Notes under the pieces: generated by a model | The model's input: the letters and a program-made list of their open reading frames with translations, nothing else | Database searches by the model: none | Told to the model about the DNA's origin: nothing | Origin: Vulcanimicrobiota bacterium | Lineage (GTDB): Bacteria; Vulcanimicrobiota; Vulcanimicrobiia; Vulcanimicrobiales; Vulcanimicrobiaceae | Length of the DNA stretch: 64,000 bases | Assembly: GCA_027306785.1 (NCBI GenBank) | Contig: DAHUZB010000013.1 | Location: 124,001 to 188,000 of the forward strand | Direction of reading: 5' to 3' | Shown here: positions 1 to 9,757 of the stretch, piece after piece | Layout of the letters: every line of letters starts with the position of its first letter | Numbering within the stretch: the first letter of the stretch is position 1 | Made by a program: the position numbers and the translations under genes

Positions 1-1
1 G

Positions 2-334
2 TTCCCGATCACCCCGGGCGCGACGATCACCACCTCGCAGTGGACGACCGCTCCGACCGCGTACGGCGGTAGCTGTGCCGCGGGCGGCGCTGCCATCACC
101 AACGCCGGTACGATCGTAAACGCGGGCGGCGGTGCGGCGACCTACGCGACGGCACCGGCGACCGGTGAGTACGCGACCTCGACCGCGGGCACGGGCCAGC
201 AGTTCCTCAGCTACACGACGGCGGCCGGTACGGCCGTGCTCGGTGGCGAGGACCTGCAGCTCAACATCGCGAGCAGCGCGGCGTCGGGTAACAACATCAC
301 CAACATCATGACGCTCCAGTTCGTCGCCAACTAA
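2..334 (+). CDS. C-terminal part of a secreted surface-structure protein (5' truncated)
   Basis: An open frame enters from the left edge and ends at TAA 332-334, giving 110 residues. They are rich in Ala, Thr, Gly and Ser, contain a single Cys, and have no charged clusters, which is typical of an exported beta-rich protein. The last residues (NIMTLQFVAN) form an alternating hydrophobic strand that resembles the ends of the three other secreted proteins downstream. It is probably a subunit or adhesin of the same surface operon. The true start and total length lie outside the window, so function is inferred from context only. Confidence 0.75.
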   Translation, partial: FPITPGATITTSQWTTAPTAYGGSCAAGGAAITNAGTIVNAGGGAATYATAPATGEYATSTAGTGQQFLSYTTAAGTAVLGGEDLQLNIASSAASGNNITNIMTLQFVAN

Positions 335-380
335 GCGGCGGATTCAGGCAACCTAATAGGAGAGAGACGTCGAGCCGAAT

Positions 381-1175
381 ATGACGGGTGGAATGAAACG
401 GTCTATCCGGGCCCTCGCGGCCACCGCCCTCATCGTCCTCGGGACGACCTATCCGGCTCCGGCGGATCTCTCCCTCGATGTCGCCCCGGCGAAGATCGAG
501 ATGCAAGTGGCGCCGGGAACCACGCAGACGATTCCGATCACGGTGCGGAACAGCAGCAGCTCTCCGCTCCACATTCAGGCCTCGCTCGTGGATTTCTCGG
601 TCAGCCCCGGCGGTCAGTATATCTTCGCCAAGCCCGGAACCGACCGATACTCGCTCGCGGGATGGGCGACGGTCAATCCACGAGAGTTCGACGTTCCTCC
701 GAACTCGTTCCAACTCGTGCGATTGACCGTCAACATCCCGCACGGGATCGTCGGTGAATATTCGGGGATCGCGTTCTTCCAGACGCGTCCGCTACGCCAC
801 TCGGGCGGCGGCATCTCGTTCTCGGAACGCGTCGCTTCGAAGATTTATCTGTACGGCGCGAAGTCGATCCGTCTCGACGGTGCGATCGACGATATCGCGG
901 TCAAGCAAACCTCGATCGGCGAGCGTTTTCTGATCGGTTTCAAAAATACGGGAACGGCGCATCTCTACCTCAACGGCCGCGTCGAGATTCGCAAAGGATC
1001 GGACGTCGTCGCCAGGGTGCAGCTGCCGTCTCAGGTCCTCGTCGAACGCGGCGGTCGCCGCGTCATCGAGGCCTACAGCGAGAAACTGCCGCGCGGAACC
1101 TATTCGGCGCTTGCGCTGATCGATTTCGGCGGACCGAACCTCGCGGGCGGTCAGACCTCGTTCACCGTCAAGTAA
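381..1175 (+). CDS. PapD/DUF916-like periplasmic chaperone or surface-protein partner
   Basis: 264 residues with an N-terminal signal peptide (roughly residues 5-28, ending near AP-ADL). Two Ig-like beta domains follow: an N-terminal one with the pattern of a proline-rich lead strand, NSSSSPLHIQ and a VPPNS-F-LVRLTV segment, as in pilus chaperones and the DUF916 domain of WxL-interacting proteins, then a second sandwich from about residue 150. It sits directly after a truncated secreted protein and directly before three more, so it probably stabilises or anchors them. An AGGAGAG motif lies about 14 bases before this ATG; a second ATG at 393 is possible. No usher gene is visible, although one could lie upstream of the window. 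Confidence 0.7.
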   Translation: MTGGMKRSIRALAATALIVLGTTYPAPADLSLDVAPAKIEMQVAPGTTQTIPITVRNSSSSPLHIQASLVDFSVSPGGQYIFAKPGTDRYSLAGWATVNPREFDVPPNSFQLVRLTVNIPHGIVGEYSGIAFFQTRPLRHSGGGISFSERVASKIYLYGAKSIRLDGAIDDIAVKQTSIGERFLIGFKNTGTAHLYLNGRVEIRKGSDVVARVQLPSQVLVERGGRRVIEAYSEKLPRGTYSALALIDFGGPNLAGGQTSFTVK

Positions 1176-1238
1176 GACCCGCTCGTGCGTTCGCGGCGAC
1201 GCGCGCGCACAACGACTAAGGAGAGTCTGGAGAGCAGG

Positions 1239-4200
1239 ATGTCTCGGTACGCACGGTTTCTACTGACGCTTCTCGCGATCGTCGCGGCGATCGCCGGTGC
1301 GCTCGGCGGTGCCCGCGTCGCCGGAGCGATGCCGCCGCGGCCGATCGATGTGCCGCAGCCGATCAAGCATCCGATCGTCTCTCCGCTTCCCTTGCGCACG
1401 CCGCATCTGCCGCTCGGCGGATCGGTCTCACCCTCGCAATCGCCCGCGCCCGGAGCCGGTGCACCCGGAACGACCGTGCAAGGCGGCGTCCCGGTTAACG
1501 CCTCGGGATGGCAGCTCGCGCACGGCATGCCGCCGCGTCCGGGGCGCGTTCCGAAGCTTTCGCAGTTCCTCGTGCGTCAGGGGAAGACGCGCTTCGTCGT
1601 GCGGCCCTCGCTCGGAGCCCGGTCGGTTCAGGCGGTCCCGCTCTCGCGTCTGCCCGGGCACGCGCGCCCGATGAACTCGCAGGGCGGTACGATCGTACTC
1701 ACCGGCGACTCCACGAACTACTTCGAGAACGACATCACGCTGCAGTACGGCTCCGCCGTCTACCTGTGGTGCGAAAATCTGCAGGCAAACGATGTCTATC
1801 AGTATGTGATCTGGCCGCCGGACGGCTCGGGCCCCTACGTCGATAACGGCCAGATTCAAGGTGCATTCCGCGTCGACGGTGCGGGCGATTGCCGCAATTA
1901 CGAGTACTTCAATCTGTCGACGCCGTTCAACCTCGGCGGAAGTCCGAACACGGTCGCGGGCTCGGCCTATCCCGGCGTGTGGACGATCGCGATGTACGAT
2001 CGTACGCGCGGCAAGTACGACTCCGAGGTCAACATCGTCGCGAACAGCGCGATCAACTTCGGGACGTATTCCGACACGGGCGCGGCGAACGCGACGAGCG
2101 ATTACGCACCCGGTAGCCTCATCGTCGTCAATGCAACGGGGTTGAACTCATCGCATAACTATGCGATCGGGTGGGTCTACACGGGCGGCGGCAACGGCGC
2201 GAGCGGCTCGAATATGCCGTGCGAATACACGCAGCCGGTCGCCGCGAAAAACAGTAACAACGGTGTCTGCTTTGTTTCGGGCGCGACGGGGCTCACCGCG
2301 TTCGGCGGCGGGCTGCGCGAATGGTGGGGGCCGACCGATTCACCCTCGACCTCGAGCGCGGCGACCGGCACGTACGACGTCGAGTTGTACGACACGACGG
2401 CCAACGACATGGTCGGGCATCAGCAGATCTCCATCGAGCCGTCGACGGTCTCGTGGACGCTGACGCCCTACAGTTCGACCGGTGCGACACCGCCGCCGGG
2501 GCTCAACTACAACGACATCTTCGCGACCGACGGTCTGACCGATCAGTCGACGACGGGATTGACCTACGCCGCCGCCGGCCTCGCCGGAACTTCGAACGGC
2601 GACACGCTCCAACTCGCGATCAGCGATCCGAACGGCGTCGTGCTCACGACCGATGCCGGATATCCCTTCATCAATGCGGTACCGACCGGTACGCAAGCGG
2701 GCGGAGCCTTCTCGCGGCAGGTCGCATTCCCGTACAACACGACGTATCAGTCGGCGTTCGGGCCGACCCAGAATCCGTTCGCTCCGAACGTGCTGACCGC
2801 GCAGCTCTACGATCGCAATCGCAACGTCGTGCTCGGCAGCAAGTCGTTCACGATTCTCGGCTATGCGGCGAACTTCGCCTGGACGAGCGGGACCTATGTG
2901 AACGCAGCGCCCGGCGTCGGACAGACCGACACCGTCGTGATCACCAATACCGGCAACCAAAACTACGGCGCTTGGAACGGCGACGCAATTCGCGGGATCA
3001 AGATCGCGCCGAATGCGAACTATAACGAACAGTTGAACGTCTCGCAGACGAGCGCCGTCGATTCGGCCGGAAACGCATGGACGATCTCGCAGGTCGGCTC
3101 CGGTTCCAACGCGACGATCGTCGCGACGCCGAATCAGCTCGGCGTCGGTCTCCCGGTCGGCGGGACCTTGCAGTTCACGATCGGGATCCAAATCGCGAAC
3201 GGCCAGTGCAACACGTCGCCGTGTTACTACGATACGTCGATCCTGCCGCTGCACGGGGTTGCATACAGCAACGCGGATGCGGTCTCCAACGGCCTCGGCG
3301 TGCTCGCGCAGGGCGTCTCACCGAGCAGCGTCGTCGCGACCGGCGCCTGGCAGGTCGTGAGCGAGACGGCAACGGCCAACATGGCCGCGCGCGTCGCCGA
3401 TTACAGTCATCTGACCTACGTGCTCGGAACCGCGAATGCGCCGACGAGCGATATCTACACGATGAAACTGACGCTCGACAATGTGTCGTCACCGGGCAAC
3501 CATAAGCTCATGGACGTCAAGATCGTCTTTCCGGGTGCCGTCGATATTAACGGCTACCCGCCGACGATCGCGTCGAGCCCCGGCGGGCGTTGGTACGTGG
3601 TCACCAATAACTCCAACCTCTCGCTCGGCGGCGCGAACGTGCTCGAACTCACCTGTCGTCCGACCTCGGTCGATCAGTGCGGCATCTCCGCGGGCACGGC
3701 GGGTACGTTTACGCTGCAGTTTCCGATCTTCCAGGTTTCGTACCCCACTCAGGAGATCGCGATGACCGCGAACTTCGACGGCGGCGGTTGCGGCACGCAG
3801 TGCACGAGCAAAGTCTCGTCGTATCAGCTCGGCGCGACCACCACCACCGTCAACGGGATCGCCGGCCTCACGAACATCGATTCGCTCGAACTCGGTTCGT
3901 TCTCGCTCAACCCGAACTTCATGACGATGAGCTTCCAGCCGTCGACGGTCGGCACCGGGAGCGGTTCGGCGAGCGGCACGCTCGTCTTCACCAACACGAA
4001 TACCTCGCAAGACCCCAATCCCGACTACGTCGATCGCCTCGATCTCACGTTCCCGAGCGGTTACGATCCCTCGAGCATCACCGTGCCGAGCGGTTGGTAT
4101 TCGTTCGAAACGGCGGCGGGTAGCCGTCACTGGGTGATCGCGCTCTGCGGCAGCCCCGGTCCGACGAATGCCACGCCGTGTTCCACGAACGAGACCTCGG

Positions 4201-5357
4201 CGATCGCACCGGGCGGCCAGCTCTCGATGACGGTTAATTGGAACTACAACGTCGCGGTCGGCACGCAGAACGTCGGCTGGTATGTCACCGGCGCAAACGG
4301 CGGCGAAGACACGAGCGCGCTCGGCAATACGACGCCGATCACCTTCACCAATACGACCGCGTCGGTCGCCTTCACGACGATCAACGGCGCGGCCGTGCCG
4401 AACGGCGTCGAGCCGCAGGTCGGCGCCGATGCGGCGAACACCGGCAGCACCTTTGTCTACACGATCAAGAACACCGGTGCTTCGACGCTCAACGGCGCGA
4501 CGGTGACGATTCCGGCGACCACCCGTTCGGGATCGAGCGGGAGCGACGGCGCGACGGGCAATAACGGCTACTTCGATATCACCGCCACACCGACGCTCGC
4601 CTACAGCGGCGGCGGATCGGGCTGCTCGGTCGCGTACACCAACGTCAGCAGTTCCGGGCCGACCAACGGCAACATCACCCTGACCGGTTGTTCGATTCCG
4701 CCGGGCGGTTCGGTCGCGATCACCTTCGTCGCGCAAACCCCGTATCTGGTCGGCACCGAATTCGTCTTCCCCGCGACGATCAAGGCGGGCGCGACGAGCT
4801 ATCCCACGCAGACGACCTACAGCGGTTCGAACGTGCTCGCGGTCGTGCTCAACGCGACGCTCACGATCATCACGCCCTCGACCGGGTGGGTGGCGCCGAC
4901 GCAGCCGAACTCGCTCGTGCCGGCGACCGGCTCGGGTGCAAATCCGCAGACGAACTGCGTGAGCTGTCAGGTGCTCGCGACCACGCCGACGACACTCGAC
5001 TTCGGCGTCTTCAACGGCAGCTTCACGGCGACCGACGTGCTCGATGCGAGCGTGCGCTCCGACGCGAGCAGCCCGAACTCGTGGGTGCTCTACGTTACCA
5101 CCTCACCGTCGTCCAATCCGGGCAACATGCTCGCGACGAACGTCGATGCGGCGCACTCGAGCGCGCACGCCGGGTTCACCGTGAACGCCGGAACGTCGAC
5201 CACCGTCGCCGCCACCTCACCCGGCCTGCAGCTCTCGACCTACGGCGGTTCGGCGTACCATCTGCCGATCGATTCGATCATGAGCTTCGGCGTCGCGACC
5301 GGCGGCAACACCTCGCCGCAAGCCGTCACCCTCACCTACACGCTGGTGTTCAACTGA
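1239..5357 (+). CDS. Large secreted multidomain surface protein
   Basis: 1372 residues. I chose the ATG at 1239, preceded by GGAG at 1229-1232, over the upstream GTG at 1185 because it places a clean signal peptide (MSRYARFLLTLLAIVAAIAGALGG) at the N-terminus. After a Pro-rich linker (residues about 25-120) the protein is a chain of Thr/Ser/Gly/Asn-rich beta domains with occasional Cys pairs. Later domains resemble DUF11/CARDB-like adhesin modules. The C-terminus, VTLTYTLVFN, repeats the terminal-strand pattern of the neighbouring proteins. It is probably a surface adhesin or fibre protein handled by the chaperone just upstream. I recognise no catalytic motif. Confidence 0.75.
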   Translation: MSRYARFLLTLLAIVAAIAGALGGARVAGAMPPRPIDVPQPIKHPIVSPLPLRTPHLPLGGSVSPSQSPAPGAGAPGTTVQGGVPVNASGWQLAHGMPPRPGRVPKLSQFLVRQGKTRFVVRPSLGARSVQAVPLSRLPGHARPMNSQGGTIVLTGDSTNYFENDITLQYGSAVYLWCENLQANDVYQYVIWPPDGSGPYVDNGQIQGAFRVDGAGDCRNYEYFNLSTPFNLGGSPNTVAGSAYPGVWTIAMYDRTRGKYDSEVNIVANSAINFGTYSDTGAANATSDYAPGSLIVVNATGLNSSHNYAIGWVYTGGGNGASGSNMPCEYTQPVAAKNSNNGVCFVSGATGLTAFGGGLREWWGPTDSPSTSSAATGTYDVELYDTTANDMVGHQQISIEPSTVSWTLTPYSSTGATPPPGLNYNDIFATDGLTDQSTTGLTYAAAGLAGTSNGDTLQLAISDPNGVVLTTDAGYPFINAVPTGTQAGGAFSRQVAFPYNTTYQSAFGPTQNPFAPNVLTAQLYDRNRNVVLGSKSFTILGYAANFAWTSGTYVNAAPGVGQTDTVVITNTGNQNYGAWNGDAIRGIKIAPNANYNEQLNVSQTSAVDSAGNAWTISQVGSGSNATIVATPNQLGVGLPVGGTLQFTIGIQIANGQCNTSPCYYDTSILPLHGVAYSNADAVSNGLGVLAQGVSPSSVVATGAWQVVSETATANMAARVADYSHLTYVLGTANAPTSDIYTMKLTLDNVSSPGNHKLMDVKIVFPGAVDINGYPPTIASSPGGRWYVVTNNSNLSLGGANVLELTCRPTSVDQCGISAGTAGTFTLQFPIFQVSYPTQEIAMTANFDGGGCGTQCTSKVSSYQLGATTTTVNGIAGLTNIDSLELGSFSLNPNFMTMSFQPSTVGTGSGSASGTLVFTNTNTSQDPNPDYVDRLDLTFPSGYDPSSITVPSGWYSFETAAGSRHWVIALCGSPGPTNATPCSTNETSAIAPGGQLSMTVNWNYNVAVGTQNVGWYVTGANGGEDTSALGNTTPITFTNTTASVAFTTINGAAVPNGVEPQVGADAANTGSTFVYTIKNTGASTLNGATVTIPATTRSGSSGSDGATGNNGYFDITATPTLAYSGGGSGCSVAYTNVSSSGPTNGNITLTGCSIPPGGSVAITFVAQTPYLVGTEFVFPATIKAGATSYPTQTTYSGSNVLAVVLNATLTIITPSTGWVAPTQPNSLVPATGSGANPQTNCVSCQVLATTPTTLDFGVFNGSFTATDVLDASVRSDASSPNSWVLYVTTSPSSNPGNMLATNVDAAHSSAHAGFTVNAGTSTTVAATSPGLQLSTYGGSAYHLPIDSIMSFGVATGGNTSPQAVTLTYTLVFN

Positions 5358-6034
5358 TGGGCACACGCATTCGTCACGCCGCCTTCTTCGGACTCATCGC
5401 CGCCGCGGCGTTCGCACTGCTCGGGCGTCCCGCCGCGGCGGGCGGTTTCGGTTCGGTTCAGCTCAACTGGAAGATCGTTCCGGTCGTCAAGCTCGCACTG
5501 ACGCCGAACTATGCATCGGGCTTCGGTCCGCAGGGCGGTGTCGGTTCGGGGTCCACGCCTGCTCCGGGAAGCGGAGCGGTCCTCGACGGCGGCGTCGTCG
5601 ATTTCGGCAACCAGGTCGTGCAAGGCTACTCGTATCTCTACAAGTACGCCGTGCAGGCGGCCGTGCAGACCAACGATTCGAACGGCTTCACGCTCTTTGC
5701 CGAAGGCTCGTCGAACGTGATCGACACGACGAGCGGGGCGACCTATCCGCTCAACCAACTGCTCTTTTGGCTGCCGTCGTCGGCGGCGAACTCGCCGTTC
5801 TCATCGGCAACGCCGTTCCAAGTGACGAGCGGGACACCGGGCTGCGCTGGCGCGTGCATCACCTACTCGGGTAATCCGCCGCCGACGGCCTCGGTGTGGA
5901 GCTATCCTTCGTCCACACTCAGCCTTCCGGGAAGTGCGGCAACGCAGGGCTTCGACTATCAGTTGCGGCTCTTCAGCAGCCCGCCGACGGATAGCTTTTA
6001 TGTCTATATCGTCTACACGGCGGTGGGAAATTGA
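5357..6034 (+). CDS. Secreted surface-structure protein, small subunit 1
   Basis: 225 residues. The ATG overlaps the TGA of the preceding giant gene by one base, so translation is probably coupled. A signal peptide covers about residues 1-30 (a hydrophobic run ending at AAAGG). The mature part is Ser/Gly/Thr-rich, has one Cys pair (GCAGAC) and ends in a strand, FYVYIVYTAVGN. Size, composition and the terminal strand recall minor pilins, spore-coat-U-like or WxL-type proteins, but no family is certain. It is probably co-assembled with the large protein and the chaperone. Confidence 0.65.
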   Translation: MGTRIRHAAFFGLIAAAAFALLGRPAAAGGFGSVQLNWKIVPVVKLALTPNYASGFGPQGGVGSGSTPAPGSGAVLDGGVVDFGNQVVQGYSYLYKYAVQAAVQTNDSNGFTLFAEGSSNVIDTTSGATYPLNQLLFWLPSSAANSPFSSATPFQVTSGTPGCAGACITYSGNPPPTASVWSYPSSTLSLPGSAATQGFDYQLRLFSSPPTDSFYVYIVYTAVGN

Positions 6035-6771
6035 GAAAACTAGCGATCGTTCTTGCCTCGCTTGCCATTGTTGTCGGCGTCTGTTCCCAGGCGCGCGCGT
6101 TTACGGTGACGCTGTCAACCAAGCAGATCGCGTTAACGGTCGTCGTTACGCCCTCGCCGATCGTCTATGTCCCGGAACAGGCGGTGGGGCTCACTCATGT
6201 CGCTGCGCCCTCGCCGCGGGTGATTGCGGATCGTGAGGCTTTCGATGCGCGCGTTCGCTCGATTCAATTTTTAGACTCGACTCTTGCATACGACCCGTTT
6301 TCACTCGGTGACATGGTCGCGCAGACGCCGCCGCAGGGTTCGGTCAAGGTGCAGTTCACCGTCAAGCTCGATCCGACGTACCAATATTTCCACCTCATCC
6401 CCAAGACCTCGACCTTGAACGCCGGCTACGGCGGCAATACGTTCACCTGCGCGTTTGAAGTCTTTGCGTATTATCCGCGTACGTGGTACGTGACCGATGA
6501 CGTCTATGGCAGCAATACGTCGGGTGGAACCGCGGGGCTGAACGGATTTCCGACGTACAACTATCCCACTGCGAGTCTGCTACTCTGGTTAGCCGAGGGG
6601 AACACGACGAGCTTTGCCGCATACGCAAACGGCGGCGTAAATCAGACGTCGTTTACCGGGGCGGCCGGCGCGTCGAAAACGGTGTGCATCGATCTCTCGC
6701 TCACGGTGCCGAACTCGGTCGCGGCGGGTTCATATCCTGTCACCCTCAATTACACGCTCTCGCATAGCTAG
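6031..6771 (+). CDS. Secreted surface-structure protein, small subunit 2
   Basis: 246 residues from a TTG start inside TTGA, overlapping the previous stop by four bases. A signal peptide is clear (residues 1-23, ending SQARA-F). The mature protein is beta-rich, with two well-spaced Cys (in TFTCAFE and TVCIDL) and a final strand YPVTLNYTLSHS that matches the ends of the other three secreted proteins of this operon. It is the last gene of the operon and meets the convergent DUF4149 gene at a shared CTAG. It is a likely minor subunit, tip or anchor. Function is inferred from context. Confidence 0.65.
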   Translation: MRKLAIVLASLAIVVGVCSQARAFTVTLSTKQIALTVVVTPSPIVYVPEQAVGLTHVAAPSPRVIADREAFDARVRSIQFLDSTLAYDPFSLGDMVAQTPPQGSVKVQFTVKLDPTYQYFHLIPKTSTLNAGYGGNTFTCAFEVFAYYPRTWYVTDDVYGSNTSGGTAGLNGFPTYNYPTASLLLWLAEGNTTSFAAYANGGVNQTSFTGAAGASKTVCIDLSLTVPNSVAAGSYPVTLNYTLSHS

Positions 6772-7190
6772 CGCGCGCGTCGCGCGGCGATGATGAAGGC
6801 CGCGAGCGCGGCCAAGAACGCGGTGCCGTAGACGGCGCTGCTCTCCCGGTGAAGCGCAGCGTACGCCGGAGTGAGCAGCGCCGTTCGTTCCATCTGCGGC
6901 ACGATCGCGACGGTCTCGACGTAGCCCATCACGATCGCAAGCGCGATGCAGCCGATGATCGCGGCTGCCGCGCGGCGAGATTCCAGCTTGCCGACGAGGG
7001 TGATCGCCGCCGCCGCGATCGCAAACCAGTCGCCGACACGAACGAGCGCTCGCACGTTAGCGGCGATCGTGGCCGCGAACTGCGGTGTCGGACCGATGTG
7101 TGCGAAGGCGATCGGCGCGAAGATGAAGGCGAAGCCCGCCAGGCTGCCGACCCAGAGCCCGAAGAGCAGCGTGCGGAGCAGACGCAGCAC
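6768..7190 (-). CDS. DUF4149-family (TMEM205-like) integral membrane protein
   Basis: 140 residues with four hydrophobic segments (about 4-28, 52-70, 74-93 and 116-136). The N-terminal WVGSLAGFAFIFAPIAF and the central EexxVxPQM-like segment (ETVAIVPQM) match the DUF4149 pattern. The molecular role of this family is unknown. Its stop TAG shares the palindrome CTAG with the stop of the convergent secreted-protein gene. The next minus-strand gene upstream ends only four bases before this start, so the two may be cotranscribed. Confidence 0.7.
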   Translation of the reverse strand: MLRLLRTLLFGLWVGSLAGFAFIFAPIAFAHIGPTPQFAATIAANVRALVRVGDWFAIAAAAITLVGKLESRRAAAAIIGCIALAIVMGYVETVAIVPQMERTALLTPAYAALHRESSAVYGTAFLAALAAFIIAARRAR

Positions 7191-7194
7191 GATC

Positions 7195-8871
7195 CTACTT
7201 TCCGGCGAGCGACGGATCGATGCGAATCAGGGTCGCCGAATCGGTACCCGCGTAGATCGCGCCGTCACCGCCGATCACCATCGCGGTGACGCCCGTGGGG
7301 CCCGGATAGCGCACGATCGCACCCGACTGCGGGCTATAGCGTTCGATCCACGCGGCGCTTCCGTCGTCGGCGTGCGCGGCGAGATAGAGCTCGTCGCTCG
7401 GGCCCGCGATCATTGCGTCGATCGTCGTGCCTGCAAGCGAGATCGTCGCCGCGGCGCCGCTCGCGGGGTCGAGCCGCACGAGCTGATCGGTGCCGCCGAG
7501 GTAGATCGCACCGTCGGGACCGACCGCGAGCACGCCGCCGTTTGCGGTCGCACCCGAAGCGAAGGCGCTGAAGGTCTGCGTGCTTGCCGCATAGCGGACG
7601 AAGCCGCACGCGGCGTCCGCGAACCAGAGATTCCCGTTGCCGTCGGCGGCGAACGCGCCGTAGTCATCGATGCCGGTGCACGCCGCCGGGAAGGGAATCC
7701 GCGTACCCGCCGCGCCGTCGGCGACGCGCACGAGATCGTAGCTTGCTGAGCCGGTCGTATCGGGAGCGACGGCGTACGCCGCGCCGTCCGATCCCGTGCC
7801 GACCGAGAGCAGGCCGAGATAGCCGGGTATCGCCGTCGTGGTTCCGTTCGCGGCGACGGAGATGAGACCGCGGGAGCCTTTGGCCCCGAGCGTCGGGGAG
7901 TAGATTCCGTTGAGATAGATGGTGCCGCTTGCGTCCACCCCGATCTGCGCTTGGAGCAGACGCAGCGCGTTCTGCGAGAAACTGTTTGCGTCGATCGGCG
8001 CGAACGAGTCGCCCGCGATCGCGAATGCATCCAGCGAGCCGTTTCCGTTGCCGGCGCCGACCTCGTCGATCGTGCCGTTCGGCCCGCAGGCAAGTGCGGC
8101 GGCGCCCGGGACGCTCACGTTCGCGTCGGTAAAGATGGTGATGAAGCCGGAGAGCGCGTTGCCGTTCGTCGGCGCGGGCGTCGTCGCGGGAAGCGGCGCG
8201 GCGGCTGCGCTGCTCGCATAGGTGCGGCAGAACCCGATCGTCGCGGGCGTCGCGGTCGGCGTCGGCGTGGGAATCGGCGTCGGCGTCGCGAGCGGTTCGT
8301 TCGAACGGACGAGGTCGAAGCGGTATCGTACGCGGGCACCGAGCGCAAGCGGAGCGTTCGCGGCGGGGAAGGCGATCGCGTCGTGTGCGAGCGTGCCCGG
8401 TCCGGTCACGTAGGTCTCGACCGTATCGCGGTCGCCGCGATCGTCCCAATCGCCGCGGCGAACGATGCGTTCGCGCACGTAGTAGTACGCGTCGCCGTCG
8501 CGATCGCGGCGGCCGAAGCGGCAACGGTCATCACGATCGTCGCGGTCGCCGCGATGCGCACAGGTGAGCGTGAACGCGGGAATCGGCACGCTGCGGGTCG
8601 CGGGCGAGAAGAAGACGCGCCGACCGCGCGCGAGCGTAAAGGTGCCGTCTCCGCTCGCGTCGATCGCGAGCCGCAACGATGCGACCTCATCCACGTCGAT
8701 GCGCGCGCCGCCTCGGTTCATCGCGTGCATCGCGCTCGGAATGCGCGCCGCGTTCGCCTGCGGGAGCGCGGACGACGGCGGAATCGCCGAGGCTCCATGG
8801 CCGCCGCATGCGGTGAGACCGAGCGAGAGGACGACCGCGGCGCCGAGCGCCGGCTTCCGGAAAGCGAACAT
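7195..8871 (-). CDS. Lipoprotein with a C-terminal NHL/SMP-30-like beta-propeller
   Basis: 558 residues. The start at 8871 gives a lipoprotein signal (MFAFRKPALG followed by a hydrophobic run and LTACGG). Open frame continues further upstream, but that part lies antisense to the next gene and is arginine/serine-rich shadow sequence. Residues about 60-190 contain an Asp/Arg-rich insert and a Thr-Pro repeat linker. From about residue 200 there are repeated D-G-x-x-Y/W blades (NGNLWFADA, DGAIYLGG, DGAIYAGTD), as in virginiamycin-B-lyase-like propellers. It is presumably an envelope-anchored binding protein; no enzyme motif is certain. It diverges from the inositol-monophosphatase-family gene, with about 120 bases between. 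Confidence 0.7.
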   Translation of the reverse strand: MFAFRKPALGAAVVLSLGLTACGGHGASAIPPSSALPQANAARIPSAMHAMNRGGARIDVDEVASLRLAIDASGDGTFTLARGRRVFFSPATRSVPIPAFTLTCAHRGDRDDRDDRCRFGRRDRDGDAYYYVRERIVRRGDWDDRGDRDTVETYVTGPGTLAHDAIAFPAANAPLALGARVRYRFDLVRSNEPLATPTPIPTPTPTATPATIGFCRTYASSAAAAPLPATTPAPTNGNALSGFITIFTDANVSVPGAAALACGPNGTIDEVGAGNGNGSLDAFAIAGDSFAPIDANSFSQNALRLLQAQIGVDASGTIYLNGIYSPTLGAKGSRGLISVAANGTTTAIPGYLGLLSVGTGSDGAAYAVAPDTTGSASYDLVRVADGAAGTRIPFPAACTGIDDYGAFAADGNGNLWFADAACGFVRYAASTQTFSAFASGATANGGVLAVGPDGAIYLGGTDQLVRLDPASGAAATISLAGTTIDAMIAGPSDELYLAAHADDGSAAWIERYSPQSGAIVRYPGPTGVTAMVIGGDGAIYAGTDSATLIRIDPSLAGK

Positions 8872-8992
8872 CGATGGCTCCTCGACGGGTAGAGCAGCAC
8901 GTACTCGACGAAGGCAGAACGCGCTTCGCCGCCGCCCGCATGACGCGGGCAGTCGCTTGGAGAGAGTTAGGAACCGTGAAGAGGAGGTCCTG

Positions 8993-9757
8993 GTGCCCGT
9001 CGATCCGTTACGCGTCGCCCTCGAAGCCGCTCGTGAGGCCGGGAGCGTGCTGCGCGCCCACGCCGATCGGCCGCTCGAGATCGCGGAGAAGGGGCGCCGC
9101 GCCGATCTGGTAACCGCGGCCGATCGGGCGAGCGAGGCCGCGATCTTGGCGCGGCTGCGGGCCGCGTTCCCGCACGCGGCGGTGCTGGCCGAGGAGAGCG
9201 GGGCATCGTCGGGCACGAGCGACGAGCGCTGGATCGTCGATCCGCTCGACGGCACCACGAACTACGCGCACGGCTATCCGCTCTACTGCATTTCGATTGC
9301 GTTCGAGCGCGCGGGGGAACTCGTGGCCGGGGTCGTCTACGCCCCCGCGCTCGATGAGTGCTTTGCGGCCGAACGCGGCGCCGGTGCCTATCGCAACGAG
9401 GCGAAGATCGCGGTCTCGACGATCGCGCGGGTGGGCGACGCGATGCTCTGCACCGGATTCCATCCGGCCGATTACGAGCGCAACGCGCGCTTCTTCGCGC
9501 AGGCGTCGCACCGCGCGCAAGCTGTGCGTCGCGACGGCTCGGCGGCGCTCGATCTCGCCTATACGGCGTGCGGGCGCTTCGACGGCTTTTGGGAGTTCGA
9601 TCTTCACGCCTGGGACGTCGCGGCGGGCACGCTGCTCGTGCGCGAAGCGGGCGGCTGCGTTACGCGTGTGGACGGCGGCGCTGCGACGGTCGAGGGTCGC
9701 TCGATTCTCGCGAGCAACGGCCGCATCCACGACGAAGTGCGCGACGTATTGCGTTAG
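8993..9757 (+). CDS. Inositol-1-monophosphatase family phosphatase
   Basis: 254 residues, starting at GTG with a strong GAGGAGG five bases upstream. It carries the family metal-binding motifs: EES near residue 65, WIVDPLDGTTNYAHG at about 80-94, and the C-terminal WDVAAGTLLVREAGG. The family dephosphorylates inositol monophosphate and related sugar or nucleotide phosphates (SuhB, HisN, CysQ branches) with Mg2+; the exact substrate cannot be read from the sequence. Length is normal. Its stop shares TTAG with the stop of the convergent PelG-like gene. Confidence 0.88.
   Translation: MPVDPLRVALEAAREAGSVLRAHADRPLEIAEKGRRADLVTAADRASEAAILARLRAAFPHAAVLAEESGASSGTSDERWIVDPLDGTTNYAHGYPLYCISIAFERAGELVAGVVYAPALDECFAAERGAGAYRNEAKIAVSTIARVGDAMLCTGFHPADYERNARFFAQASHRAQAVRRDGSAALDLAYTACGRFDGFWEFDLHAWDVAAGTLLVREAGGCVTRVDGGAATVEGRSILASNGRIHDEVRDVLR

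Noticed and set aside
8872-9258. N-terminal extension of the propeller lipoprotein frame
   Set aside because: It lies antisense to the inositol-monophosphatase gene and is Ser/Arg-rich; the lipoprotein signal begins at 8871.
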